Shown here in pieces: positions 1 through 12,500 of a stretch of DNA of 64,000 nucleotides. The notes beneath the pieces were generated by a model. The model saw nothing but the letters and a program-made list of their open reading frames with translations. It was not told the DNA's origin and made no database searches. Source of the stretch: Penelope pileata. Its lineage: Eukaryota; Chordata; Aves; Galliformes; Cracidae. The first letter of the stretch is position 1, and the number at the start of each line of letters is the position of its first letter. Made by a program: the position numbers and the translations under genes. The stretch spans positions 1 to 64,000 of the forward strand of contig WBMW01004829.1 in the NCBI GenBank assembly GCA_013396635.1. The letters are read 5' to 3'.

Positions 1-2052
1 GAATCTTGAACTCCACTAGCTCAAAGGGAGCTATTAAGGGAGAGAAAGCATGAATATAACCAGTGAAAATAAAAGAAAAGCATTATTAATCTGAAAAGAT
101 GTCAAATGCTTTCAAATTTAAATCTTTGGTAAAGTAATGCTTGTCAGTAGAAGGATATTGAAGTAACTAGTAAGACTAGTTGCATAAGACTAGTTGCACT
201 AGTCCATAGCACTATTGAAATGGAGAGATGATACCCTGTAACAGTCTGTATAATATATTCATTTAATGTTTCAGCTATAGAGACAATCATTAATCAATAA
301 AACCAGCACGAGCAAAAGTTAAGATGATAAACACTTTAAAAAGAAAATAAATTTATATAAAGAGGTACAAACTAAGAATTTTAAATTAGTACAAATCTGA
401 AAAATGCTAAGAATGCACTCATTAAATTCAAAGAATAATCTATCTAAAATAAATATAAAAATATAACAAACACAATAAAAATAAAGTTACTATACTTGAC
501 ATTATGAGTTTGAGCTCTCAGAGTTTAAGAAATGCTAGAATTTGTTTAAGCAATTAATCTAAGCTATTTTTATTTACTACTGGTGAGCAGAGTTTTCTAA
601 TTCTGCCATTTTATGTTAATTTTTGGGGACATTGCTTTCAAACAGTGATCAACATCAACAAAATGAACAGTAAAAAAAATCTAGACAGAGCAAACGTAGA
701 CACACATCCTTTCTTTTCTGTGGATCACATAACATATTTCCACTGTTACTGAAATGATTTAGTATTTGTAATGTTGACATTTTGTCAAAATTTCCATCAA
801 GATATCCTGTGTGATTCTCTAAGGTTGTTTGCTTATCTGACTTAAAACAAAAACTCTCTCACTTTTTCTTGAGTGTAGATGATGTTGAACATTGTCTTGT
901 TCTAGTAATAAATTGATTTGAAACTTTAAAAGCTTTTGGGCATCCATCTAAAGAAAATAGAAATCTATTATGTCATACCTCTGGTCTTTTATTAAAAACA
1001 ACTTTATATTAACATGACAAAGGAGAAGTGCTGGAAAGGAAACTCTAGCAGTTCCTGTCAGTATAAATGAGGGGAAAGTTCTTATTTTAGCAAACCCTTC
1101 CAATTTTTTCTCTTTCATTGCTATATTTTAACTGTTATCTTCAAGGGTTCTGCAGCTATTGTAAAAATTGCTGTCATTAATTCTTAAACAAACTCACTCT
1201 CATATAAAAAGCCCAAACTTTTAGGATCTCCCAAGGCAGGTTAACTTATGAATATAGTAAAAAATGACACATGATTCATGAGCTGGCCACAAACTTTTTC
1301 TCCCCTAGTCACAACTACTAGCACTTTATCACTACTAATCATTTCTATAGAACCCTTCTCCATATAACAATAGAACCCTTCTCCATATAACAAGCTATCA
1401 ACTTCATAATCTACATCCCAAATGTCTACATTCATAACAGGATGTGAGCAATATCCAGTAGTAGCTAGAAGTGTGCAAATGTTGCCATTGTCTGCCTCTG
1501 TCCCTTTCACATTTCACTTGCAGCAGCCTATTTTATCTAAGTAGACTCTTGCAAATGCTGTTTTGTTCACTGAAGGGAAAAAAAATAACATCATGGACAT
1601 GTGGTATTTGTTATATAGTAAAGTTTATGCAAAATAAATACATTTTATTAAAAATTAATTTTGGAGAGTTCTAACTATTTTGATTCTGTTACCAACAGAG
1701 TTATTTATGTTTGTGCAATTTCACATTGTTTTGTTTATAATGTGTAATTGAATTTAAAGACTACAGCTGATTAGTACAAAATGATGTCTTATTACATCTG
1801 TATTATTGTATATATCTAACAATTTTTTTTTCTTTTTGATGTTTTTCTTAAAGTGTACAATTATTTATGATAATATTTCAGAATGATTCACCTATGACTT
1901 TTGGTGAGTGTTATAAGTAAAAAAGCACTTTCCCAAATTCTCTCAGTTCTCCAGTCCTCCTGTTTCTTCTTAAGAGGGACTATAGTAAAAATTTCAGTCT
2001 GATATTAAGATGCTTGTAGTTCCATAGAAGAATCAATTATTAAGGTTGAAGT
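1..2052. other. AT-rich non-coding DNA
   Basis: No gene or recognisable mobile element is visible in this stretch. Open frames are short and have no recognisable domain. The one structured item is a perfect 23-bp tandem duplication at 1347-1392. Confidence 0.6.
1347..1392. repeat. 23-bp perfect tandem duplication
   Basis: Two adjacent identical 23-bp units (1347-1369 and 1370-1392), each containing AACCCTTCTCCATATAACA. This looks like a small local duplication, probably replication slippage. Confidence 0.85.
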
Positions 2053-3094
2053 CAAAGAGCTGTGTAAACGGCTCTATGTCCAGGTGAAGGCCGATGACAA
2101 GCGGTGTCCCCCAGGGATCTGTCCTGGGACCACTACTCTTTAACATCTTTATCAATGACGTAGATGGTGGAATTGAGTGCACCCTCAACAAGTTTGCTGA
2201 TAACACCAAGCTGAGTGGGGCAGTTGATACGGCAGAAGGAAGGGATGACATCAAGAGGGACTTTGACAAACTCAAAAGGTAGTCCCATGTGAACATGTGA
2301 AGAGTTTCAACAAAGCAAAATGCAAGGTTTTGCACTTGGATCAGGACAGTCACAGATATGTATACAGACTGGGAGAAGAAGTCCTTGAGAGTAGCCCTGC
2401 TGAGAAGGACTTAGGGATCCTGGTGGATGGAAAACTTAATATGAGACAACAGTGTGCACTTGCAGTTCGGAAGGCCAACAGTATCCTGGGCTGCATTAGA
2501 AGAGGGGCAGCTGGCAGGGAGAGAGAAGTGATTATTCCTCTCTACTTTGCCCTTGTCAGGCCCCATCTGGAGTACCGCATCTGGGTCTGGAGCCCCCAAC
2601 ACAGGAAAGATGTTGAGCTTTTGGAGAGGTTTCAGAGGGCCACAAAGATGATGAGAGGGCTGGAGGTCCTCTCCAAAAAAGAAAGGCTGAGGGAGCTGGG
2701 CTTGTTCAGTCTGGAGAAGAGAAGGCTGTGGGGAGATTTCAGTATGGAATTCCAATAATTAAAGGGAGATCAGGAGGGAAATCAACTTTAAATTTACAGA
2801 GGTAGATAGTGATAGGACAAAGAGGAATGATTTTAAGCTGAAGGAGGGAAGGTCCTGATTGAATGTCGGGGAAGTTCTTCACTGAAAGAGTGGTGAGGTG
2901 CTGGAACAGGTTGCCCAGAGAAGTTGTGGATGCCCCATCCCTGGAGGTAGTCAAGGCCAGGCTGGATGGGGCCCTGTATAATCTGACCTAGTACTTGATC
3001 TAGCAGTTGGCAACTCTGTCTGTGGTAGGGGGGTTGGAACTTAATGATGCCTGAGGTCCTTTCCAATCCAAGCCATCGTATGATTCTATGATTC
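2053..3094 (+). mobile_element. CR1 LINE, 5'-truncated, plus strand
   Basis: The 3' third of a CR1 retrotransposon. It starts inside the reverse transcriptase just before the conserved GVPQGSVLGPLLFNIFIND block (2094 on) and the FAD-N-TKL block, where the usual catalytic ADD appears as ADN. A stop after KLKR near 2280 breaks the frame. The C-terminal part resumes at 2297-2755 (LGILVDGKLNMRQQCALAVRKA). The 3' untranslated end closes with the CR1-typical tail repeat GATTCTATGATTC at 3081-3094. Inactive: truncated, frame-broken and substituted at the catalytic motif. It abuts a hAT remnant on its right. Confidence 0.9.
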
Positions 3095-3119
3095 ATAAGC
3101 AAAACCAAATAAAGTTATT

Positions 3120-4108
3120 GACTTATCTGAAGCAAGGTGGTCAAGTTAGGGTAGAATGCTAAAAAGATTGTATGATTTGCAAAATGAAATTAAGTCATTT
3201 ACGGAATCAAATGGAAAGTTTGTGCCAGAACTTGAAGATGAAAAATAGCTCACAGATTTAACATTTTTGGTGGATTTGACCACTCATTTAAATGAGTTAA
3301 ACCTGTACCTTCAAGGTGAAAATCAACTTATCTGTGCTACGTTTCAAACCTTAACAGCGTTTGAAATGAAACTTAAATTATGGCAAGCTCAAGCTTTGGC
3401 ATATAATTTTGTGCGTTTTGGTAGATTGGCTAAACACAGGCCTGTGAATAGACAAAAATATGCAGCCTTGCTTTCTGTTTTGATGAAGAAATTGGAGAAT
3501 AGGTATCAAGATTTCCAAAATAATAAATCTTAATTATAATAAATCTAAATAATAGTCTTTTTTTTTTTTTTGGTATATTTGTGACTCCATTTTCAGTCAA
3601 CATAAATACAATACCTGCAAATTTTCAAATGGAATGCATAGAGTTGCAATCAGACATTCAACTAAAAGAAAAATTTGATCATGTCTCTTCACTAGTCTTC
3701 TATAAGATCTATCTTAACAGAGAAAAATGTCCCTATCTTCACAATCACACCTTATGCACGAACTTTTTGGCAGTACGCACATTTGTGAGCAACTATTTTC
3801 AAGAATGAAGCAAAGGAAGAGCCATATTTACTCAAAAATCTCTGATTAACAGCTTAAGAACTCACTAAGAATTGCAACCACTTCCATCAACTCAGACATT
3901 GATGCATTAGTTTCACAAAAACAAGGTCAATTACCCCACTAGTTTTATGTTTTCATTGTTCTCTTTTTTTTTCGCGTTTTATTAAAAATATATAAAAAAT
4001 GTTTTGATAGTTGTATACATTAACTACCTTACACATTTTATATGTGGCACGAGACCATTCCTCTGCGCTCAATGCAGCCCAGGCAAGCCAAAATGTTGGA
4101 CATCTATG
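3120..4108 (+). mobile_element. hAT (Charlie8-like) DNA transposon remnant, plus strand
   Basis: The 3' part of a hAT-Charlie element. The right end, near CCAAAATGTTGGACATCTATG (4089-4108), is the reverse complement of a terminal sequence that also starts the minus-strand hAT copy at 17733: both contain GTCCAA or ATCCAA, then TTGGCTTG, then CTGGGCTGCATTGAG. It carries the decayed transposase at 3140-3942. The left end is missing or not recognisable, so no target duplication can be read. The left boundary is approximate. Confidence 0.75.
3140..3942 (+). pseudogene. hAT transposase remnant (Charlie8/GTF2IRD2-like)
   Basis: A decayed hAT transposase, the enzyme that cuts and pastes its own element. 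The frame runs from about 3160 (RLYDLQNEIKSF), is cut by an in-frame TAG at 3246, and continues as FLVDLTTHLNELNLYLQG to 3533. This stretch resembles the Charlie8-derived C-terminal domain of vertebrate GTF2IRD2 as I know that family; the match is from recognition, not a search. An AT-rich interruption near 3530-3580 and a frame change lead to a second piece (3581-3808). A third short frame ends at TAG 3940-3942 with ALVSQKQGQLPH, in the position of the hAT dimerisation region. At least one stop and two frame changes make it non-functional. The same end occurs in the copy at 17.9-18.4 kb on the other strand. Confidence 0.75.
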
Positions 4109-7074
4109 GTCTAGAGAAAAGTTAGATTCTCAAGAATCAATTGGAAATAGTAATCAGATTTAAGTATGTACTATATACATGGAATAAACTTAGTACAATT
4201 AGTGAACAGCAAAGTTGGAACAAAATATATTCCAGATTTCTGTCCCCCTTATACACACAGAGTACTCACTGAAGGCAAAATGAAACTCCATTCTACAGCA
4301 TATTGACAGACCTCAGAGGCCACAAAGAAGCAAAGTCATATATTAAAAAGTTAAGAGGATTATAATGATGATGATGATGACAAGCAGAAAAAGGATAATG
4401 TCTGCAATTTTGGAGCCTTTCCACCTACTCTTTCTGCATGTGTAAAAAGAAACATAGGCAGCTGGCGTGCCAGATGGTTTATATCTGTGACACCCAAAGC
4501 GAAAAAAAGTTTAAAGATTAAAAAGAAATTCTATTAGCAGTGACAGAAACTCAGAATCCAAATGATGATTCTTTCACTTTGTCTCTTGAGTAGATTAGTG
4601 CTATAATTCATCAGAAAGAAACTGAAAAAGTTGCATTTTAATTACATCATTTTAATTCTCTTGTTTCCAGAAACACAGTTTTCTGTAGGGAGAGAATGAA
4701 AATGGACCAGCTGAATTTACACTAGTATGAACAGATTAGATTCTTCACAATGAGAAAAAAATGTCATGCTCAAATCCAGTGCTTGCAGTTACCAGCAACA
4801 CAAGGAACAGTTCAAAACATCACTTCGAAAAGAGCATGCTGCTTTTCTTCATTAGTGAAAGCTAACTTCCTACTTTTAGCAGATTTATAGTTGGTGAATT
4901 TTTTGAACCAGCTTGTTAAAAAAACTTCCTCTCTTGTTTTCTCCAAAGTTAATGTTCAAGCTACCCCCTAGAAAAAGATAACTAATACAAGTTTAAAGTT
5001 ACAGCTTTCTGTGAGAAAAATATACTTAGTTCTCTGGCAGGTAGCTCTAGCTAGCAGGATTACAACCTGTGCAGTCTTGCAGTGTGCTGGCTGAGTTTTT
5101 GATGGAGTGTAATTGGTATAAGATTTTTCAGAGTTCAAGAGTGGGATACCACTTGAGCCTTCTTTAGAAGTAATACAGAAATATGTGCTCTTTAAAAAAG
5201 AGCTGTTCAGTTACAGATGCCTACTTTAGGATGAGAAGACCTACAGCCTAGAACCTAGAAATGTTCATTACTGTAACCTAGAAATATTCATTACTATCAT
5301 TTGAAGGAATCTTTTAGAGTGACTTGTTTCATTATAGACGTTTACATCATGTCAGATGAAACCAGCTCAAAGAAACTACAAGCAACAGGCAGAAATCGTC
5401 TCCACAGCTGTTTGCTCATTGATTTTATTCCCAAATAATAATTTGAAAGAATCTTCCATAGGTATCCATTGTCTCATTGTTGATTATTATTGATATATGT
5501 ATAAAAACAGAACTATTATTCTAAAACAAAAATCAATGCATTAATAACAGAGCAGATGAAAACAATTCAAAATTGTATTAAAATTACTATCTTACTATCC
5601 ACTTATCTAAGGTGCTTTTAATAGAACAGTTCAAGATGAAGTTGTCTTATTATGTGAACTTTCTGTATAATTTAGGCAGAAAAAGATAAGAAAGACTAAG
5701 ATTTAGGGGGGGGGGGACAATACATAACTAGAGTTAGTATATGTTACAAAATGTGCATCTCATCTTTATATATACTTACAGTTTCTACATAGCAATGACC
5801 ATCTTTGAAGATTTCTTCTTAGATTGTGAAAAGTAAAAAGGAAAGTAACTTTTATAGCAAAAGAAGAGATGAGAAATAAAGGAAAATTTTAATAGGATCC
5901 TCTAAGGCATAATAGAAATACAGTACTATATGTTCTGTATAGCAATAGAAGTGTGAATAAGGGGTGTTAAATTATGTCCTAGTTTTGTGCAACTTTTGTA
6001 AAATGGCAAAGTCATTACAACTTTCTTGCCATTTATAATCTTCCGAAGACAGAGAAACTGTTTTTCAATGTGTTTGAAAGGGCTTCAAGTAAACTGTTCC
6101 ATATTGTTTCTTCTCCTAAAGCTGGTAACTGTCCTCCTCGTTTCAACTGTGGAGTGTGTATTTTGTGTATGTATTTGTCTAGGGCTTGGTTTTTCATATA
6201 CCTGAACAATGTATTTGAAAACTGCCTTCTATAATGCCTTTCCTGTTATTTTAAATGCAATCTCATGTGCCTTTAAGATGATTATTAGGTCATAGAAATA
6301 CTCTGATTTATTTATTTTAATCTTTTCATTGTGACATTTGTTTCTACTGTGTGATGTCAGTGGACAGATGGAAAATAAAATTAAGTTCCTCTGCATATAA
6401 TTTGCTATGTAAGTTCAAGTATTCATCTACACAGGCTTTTGCAGAATAGCTAATGCCACATATTTTTCCATCACTCCTCTTCAGTCTAGAAATAATTTGC
6501 TTTCAGCTATTACATATGGCTTAATATAATATTTCTGAAGGAAAAGCTGCAGGAATTCTGAAGAATTTTTTTTTTTTAATTAGTTATTGAAATGGAGAGA
6601 ACTACTAACTTTTTATCTGGTAGCGAATAGTCTATATGCAACTTCTGAAACTTGTGTCAGAAGTTGAGGCAATAGGACAGATTGATTTCTTTTCTTCTAC
6701 AGACATTTATCAAGATGCAAACTTCTTAAGTCTAGCTGCTAATATGCACTTTTCAGAAGCTGAAAAAAAGTCAAGGAATTCTAGACAGTTTGAGGAATGA
6801 CTAGATGTATATTTATGTCAGGATATATGCTGAAGTATGAAAACAATACGAGAACATAAGATAAAATGTCTAGGTAGTGTGATTCACACGTAGTGAATCC
6901 TTTCTGGAGAATTCTTTCTTCATTGTTGCCAAATCTAGGTGATATGTACTGCATGTAACCTAGTAAATAAAATTGTTATCATTTTGAAAAATTTGTGGAC
7001 TTCAGAGAATGAATGAATGGGATGGAATTTTGACTTACAGTTAAAACAGGATCAGTTTAATGTACATCTCCGCT
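4109..7074. other. AT-rich non-coding DNA
   Basis: No gene recognised. Small items: an (ATG)n run at 4365-4380, a near-perfect 23-bp tandem duplication at about 5252-5297, and an 11-G run at 5706-5716. The sequence is otherwise unique-looking. Confidence 0.55.
4365..4380. repeat. (ATG)n microsatellite
   Basis: About five trinucleotide units in a row. Confidence 0.85.
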
Positions 7075-7790
7075 GTCAGTACAAGCTGAGGGGATGAAAC
7101 AGCCCTGCTGAAAAGGTCTTGGGGGTACTTGCAGATGGCAAGCTGGACATGAGCCAGCAATGTGCCCTTGCAGCCCAGAAAGCTGGCTGTATCCTGGGCA
7201 GCATCAAAAGAAACATCACCAGCAGGTCGAGGAAGATGATCCTGCCCCTCCACTCTGCGCTAGTGAGACCTTATCTGGAGCACTGTGTTCAGATGTGAAG
7301 TCCTCAGTATATGAGAGACATGGACCTGTTGGAGCACATCCAGAGGAGGGACACTGAAATGATCCAAGGGATGGAACATCTCCCCTGTGATGACAGTCTG
7401 AGGGAGCTAGAGCAGTTCAGCCTGGGGAAGAGAAGGCTCTGGGGAGACCTGAGAGCGGCCTTTCCATATTTAAAGGGTAGCTATAAGAAGGAAGGTGACA
7501 GACTCTTTAGTGGCGTCTTTTTAGAAGGGGAAACAATTTCAAACTAAAAGAGGGGAGATTTATACTGGATATAAGAAAAAAAATTTTTACTGCAAGGATG
7601 GTGAAGCACTGGAACATGTTGTCCAGGGATGTGGTAGATGCCCTGTCTGTGGAGACATTCAAGGTCAGGCTGGATGGGTGTCTGAGCACCTTGATCTAGC
7701 CGTAGATGTCCCTGTTCATTGGAGGGGAATAGGACTAGATGACCTTTAAAGGTCCCTTCTAACTCAAAGGATGCTATGATTTTGTGCGAA
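7075..7790 (+). mobile_element. CR1 LINE 3' fragment, plus strand
   Basis: 5'-truncated CR1. It encodes the C-terminal part of the reverse transcriptase ORF in broken frames: the MSQQCALAA-like region near 7150, then LRELEQFSLGKRRLWGDLRAAF at 7400-7470. The 3' untranslated region contains the usual GGACTAGATGACCTTTAAAGG block at about 7732-7752 and fades into GATGCTATGATTTTG near 7785. Several frameshifts; inactive. Confidence 0.88.
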
Positions 7791-10477
7791 AAGCTTTATG
7801 CAGAGACAATTAAATAAATTGTGAATCACTTGAAACACTTTTCATTCATGAAACCTCAAATTCTCTCTTGAGGAATAATTAGCTGAATAGGAAACATTTG
7901 TCAAGATCTTTCAATGAAAATAGTATCCTTAATTGAATTCACTGAGCAAGTCCCTTGGTGAATATTTAGTAGTCTAGAACACAACAGATCTTGGCAAAGG
8001 AAAAAGAAATGTTGCTCTTGTTTTCAGAGAAATTAATGCAGTTTTATTTTCTTCTATGTTTTCAGATCAGCATTAGATATTTATATTTGTTTATTTGCTT
8101 AACCCACTAGAATCAGAGGAGCTATTATACCAAGCTCCCTGATTCAGGAAAGAATTGTACAATCTATAATATTTTGGGAATTATTCTTTAACATTTAAAG
8201 CTGATGTTGATTCTAGAATTCAATTATCTGTATTACCTTTGAGAATACTTAGTTATTCAGGAACTAGGAGAAAACATACAAATTAAAAATTTAATGCTGT
8301 GCAGGAAATAATCCAATAAATCCATTAAACTGTCAGTGCAATAATTTCCAGAAATTAGGCATATCATAAGCCATCACATTAGAAATTCCTTACTAATAGA
8401 AGTATAAACATGCAGATTATTTGTGTAAAGAAACCTGGTTTTCAGCTGCAATGTCTGAATGTTTTTAATCACATTATACTTGTTTGTTAACTTTGTGTGC
8501 AATAATTTGCTGGTGTTTTAGGCAATTCAAGTGATTCTTACCTGCAGAGGATTTATTTCCTTGCTAAATCCTTTCTGTCTTAGTGCCAAGCACTTACTGC
8601 CATTAATGTAGCAACATCTCTAGTTGCCTTCCCTAATGTCATATCCTTGTTCCCCAGCTCTTCCTTACACTACAGTCCTATCACTACATGGTCAAATGTC
8701 CAGCTGAGGACAGATACAATTCTTCATTCTTGTCTAGTAATTCCTTTCTCTGTGTCTTGCTTTTTTCTGTTCATGCACTCGATGAGCTGATTAACATCTT
8801 GCTGCAGCAGCAGAATTCAGCTGCTTTCTAGTCACTCAATCTCACCATAAATCTCTCCATATTAAATACATATGCGACAGAAAGGTTAAAAATGTAATGA
8901 GCTTAGTACTGAAAAACAAGAACTACAGCACTCCAGTCTGTTTTCTCACTCCAGTGTTCTTAAGAAGCCACCTAAAGCCAGGTTTTCAAAAGTATTTAGG
9001 CACAAAAAAAAAACGGGTACTGCCAAAAGTAATTTTCAAAGCAGCTGTTGCAATTTAGGAACTTTAATTTCTTTTAAACCACCTTGAGATATCTATCTTT
9101 GATGTTTCTGTAAATACAAAGAGGACATTAGAAGACACAGTGTTCATTCCAAATATGTTGGGCTGTTTTACGTATCTAAACTAAGTTCAATTCTGGAAAC
9201 TAATGCGACAGCTTTAGACCTGCTGAGGCAGAGAATATACCATCAATCCAAATGCATCATCCAAGAGTGTGCATCTCTACTTTAGGTAGTGTTAAACTCA
9301 GCAGAAGTTCTGTCTGGCAGATAAAAAAATTCCTTTAAATTGCTGATAACTTCAGACTACTAGACTAGACTAGGAAATGCATTGAATTAGGCATATAGTC
9401 CACACTGCCTTATATTTATACACCTAAATATATCAGAAAATAGTCTTTAATCTCAAATATCCTAATGCAATTGTTTAGAAATAAGCATAGTAAACTGTAA
9501 CTCTTGGAACTGCTTTGAGGCATATATATTTGAAAATTGTGTCTAATTTACTTTCTAAGTGAGGCGCAAGTGTGTCTGTTACACAGCAGCTATCTCTCAG
9601 AGTTCTGTTAATGAGCATTCTCTGAAGACGCCGAAGTTCTATACAACAAAAAAAAAATTAATGATAAAAGCATCTTTCTTGAAGATATTATGGATTTATG
9701 TGCCTGTGCATGTATTTGCATGAGAGCATCTCTCGTTCAAGAGTGACTATTATATACATTATATATGCTTATATATACTCATATATATGAAAACATGTAT
9801 GCACACACATTCAAACTCTGAATAGCAAAGCAAGTAACTACCAAAGTAAGCTTACTTTGTAAGCCATGACTAAGTCATTAAATTCTAAATATCTTAAGTA
9901 TCTACTGCTGGCAGTACACCATTTTCAGTTAGACAGCAGTCAATTCATCTATGCAACTGTTAAAGGTATAGAAGGTTAAATGTAGATCTGGAAATGCAGC
10001 TCCAGTCAGACAAATAGTCAATACAAGCATGAGTTGTTTTTTTTTTTTTCACAAGACATATAAACATAAAAGGAGTGTGTTCCTGTGTGGTTTGTTCAAA
10101 GCAGGGAAAAGAGAATATTCAGGAGCTTTCCCTCTGCCTGCATGTATTTGTTTCTGCTTCATCTCTACAGCAGACATGATAAGCAGACTGATGTTCCTGC
10201 TCATGCTGTGGATCTAAGAACTTTGTGATAAATTCAGAGTTCTAAAAGGCAGTATTTTAGGCAATGCTAGTCTCTCAGAATCTAAATTCAGAAACTCAGT
10301 GGTGACTAAGGCTCTTTAGAGTCAATGGGATAGACTCTAGAGTCAAAAGAACAGTTGTCTACACAAAGAGTTGCAGACTAGGATCTAGAATCTGAAATGA
10401 TACCTGCAGCTACACATAAACAATGGACCAGAACTCTTCTTCCTTGTAGGTGATTCTTTCCTTCAGAAGGGCATTGC
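7791..10477. other. AT-rich non-coding DNA
   Basis: No gene or known repeat seen. It includes a run of TATA-rich dinucleotide sequence around 9749-9790. Open frames are short and featureless. Confidence 0.55.
9749..9790. repeat. Imperfect (TA)n tract
   Basis: Interrupted TATATA runs separated by short non-repeat bases. Confidence 0.6.
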
Positions 10478-12500
10478 CACATTATAGTCTATGCACAGGA
10501 GGCCTCAATGGATGAATAAGGAGCTCCTGGACGTACTAGGGTGCAAAAGGAAAGTCTACAGGGAGTGGAAACTGGAACGGGTTAGCTGGGAGGAATACAA
10601 AGAGGCAGTCCGAGCAGCCAGGGACCAGGTTAGGAAAGCTAAAGCTCAGACAGAATTAAATCTAGCCAGGGATATAAAGGGGAACAAGAGGAATTTCTAC
10701 AGGTATATCAGTGATAAAAGGAAGGCTAGAGAAGATGTGAGCCCCCTCCAGAAGGAGACTGGAGGCCTGGTCATGAGGGATTTGAAGGAGGCTGAGGTGC
10801 TTAATGACTTCTTTGCTTCAGTCTTCACCGGTAAAAAGCTCTAGGCACACCGCACGAGCTGCAGAAAGAGAAGGTGAGAACTGGGAGAAGGAAGATTCAC
10901 CCACTGTAAGTGAAGATCAGGTTTGAGATCATCAAAAGAACCTGAAGGTATACAAGTCCATGGGGCCTGATGAGATTCATCCATGGGTCCTGAAGGAACT
11001 GGCGGATGAGGTTGCCAAGGCACTATCCATCATATTTGAAAGGCCATGGCAGTCTGGTGAAGTTCCCACTGACTGGAAAAGGGGGAACATAACCCCCATT
11101 TTCAAGAAGGGGAAAAAAGAAGATCCTGGAAACTACAGGCCAGTCAGTCTCACCTCTGTGCCTGGCAAGATCATGGAGCAGATTCTCCTGAAGGCTCTAC
11201 TGAGGCACATGGAAAATCGAGACAAGGTAATTGGTGGCAACCAACATGGCTTCACCAAGGGCAAATCATGCCTGACAAACCTAGTGGCCTTTTATGATGA
11301 AGTTACAGCATCAGTGAGTAAAGGGAGAGCAACCGACGTCATCTACCTGGACTTGTGCAAGGTGTTTGACACTGTCCCGCATGACATCCTGGTCGATAAA
11401 TTGGAAAAATATGGGTTTGATGGACAAACTACTCAGTGGATAAGGAACTGGTTGAATGGCCACACTCAGAGAGTTGTGATCAATGGCTCAATGTCCAAAT
11501 GGAGGCTGGTGACGAGTGATGTTCCTCAGGGATCGATACTGGGACTGGTACTGTTTAACATCTTGGTGACATGGACAGTGGGATCGAGTGAACCCTCAGC
11601 AAGTTTGCAGATGATGCCAAGCTGTGTGGTGCAGTCGACACGCCAGAGGGAAGGGATGCCATCCAGAGGGACCTGGACAGGCTTGAGAGGTGGGCCTATG
11701 CCAACCTCATGAAGTTCAACAAAGCCAAATGCAAGGTCTGGAACATGGGTCAGGGCAATCCCAAGTACACATGAAGGCTGGCCGGAGAATGGCTTGAGAG
11801 TAACTCTGAGGAGAAGGATTTGGGGATGTCTGTTGATGAAAAATTCAACATGAGCCAGCAGTGTGTGCTTGCAGCCCAGAAGGCCAACTGGATCCTAGGC
11901 TGCATCAAGAGAAGTGTGGCCAGCAGGTCTAGGGAGGTGATTCTGCCCCTCTACTCTGCTCTCGTGAGACCTCACCTGGCATCTTGTGTCCAGTTCTGGG
12001 GCCCCCAACACAAGATGGATGTGGAGCTGTTGGAGCGGGTCCAGAGGAGGGCCACGAGGATGATCAGAGGGCTGGAGCACCTCCCCTACGAGGACAGGCT
12101 GAGAGAGTTAGGACTCTTCAGCCTGGAGAAGAGAAGGCTGCAGGGGGACCTGATAGCAGCCTTCCAGCACCTGAAGGGGGCCTACAGGAAAGCTGGGGAG
12201 GGGCTTTTTACAAGGGCAGGTAATGGCAGGACAAGGGGTAATGGTTATAAACCGGAAGAGGGTAGATTTAGACTAGAGATAAGGAAGAAATTCTTCACTG
12301 TGAGAGTGATGAGACACTGGAGCAGGTTGCCCAGAGAAGTTGTGGATACCCCCTCCCTGGAAATGTTCAAGGCCAAGCTGGATGAGGCTTTGGGCAACCT
12401 GGTCTGGTAGGAGGTGTCCTTGCCCATGGCAGGGAGGTTGGAGCAAGATGATCTTCAACGTCTCTTCCAACCTAAACCATTCTTTGATTCTGTATTGTAT
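10478..12500 (+). mobile_element. CR1 LINE, longest copy in the window, plus strand
   Basis: About 2 kb of CR1, running from the linker between endonuclease and reverse transcriptase to the 3' tail (CATTCTTTGATTCTG at 12479-12493). The 5' UTR, ORF1 and most of the endonuclease are missing, as in most genomic CR1 copies, which arise by incomplete reverse transcription. The coding part is described in the entry at 10491-12410. GC content is clearly higher than in the flanking AT-rich DNA. Confidence 0.93.
10491..12410 (+). pseudogene. CR1 reverse transcriptase (pol) pseudogene
   Basis: Non-LTR reverse transcriptase, the enzyme that copies CR1 RNA into the genome. Segment 1 (10491-10844) is the pre-RT linker, with MNKELLDVLGCKRKVYREWK and ending NDFFASVFTG. 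Segment 2 (10960-11580) has the RT core: NYRPVSLTSVPGKIMEQILL, NQHGFTKGKSCLTNL, the YLDLCKVFDTVPHDIL block holding the first catalytic aspartate, and VPQGSILGLVLFNIL. Just after this the frame shifts, so the catalytic ADD block (SKFADDAKL, about 11600-11625) lies in another frame. Segment 3 (11820-12410) is the C-terminal domain (MSQQCVLAAQKANWILGC to the end). At least two frameshifts plus the missing endonuclease make it inactive. The family call is confident. Confidence 0.9.

Noticed and set aside
2411..2755. Minus-strand frames opposite CR1 coding sequence (also 11895-12080, 12273-12545, 30840-31220, 36112-36461)
   Set aside because: Antisense shadows of the CR1 reverse transcriptase; no independent support.
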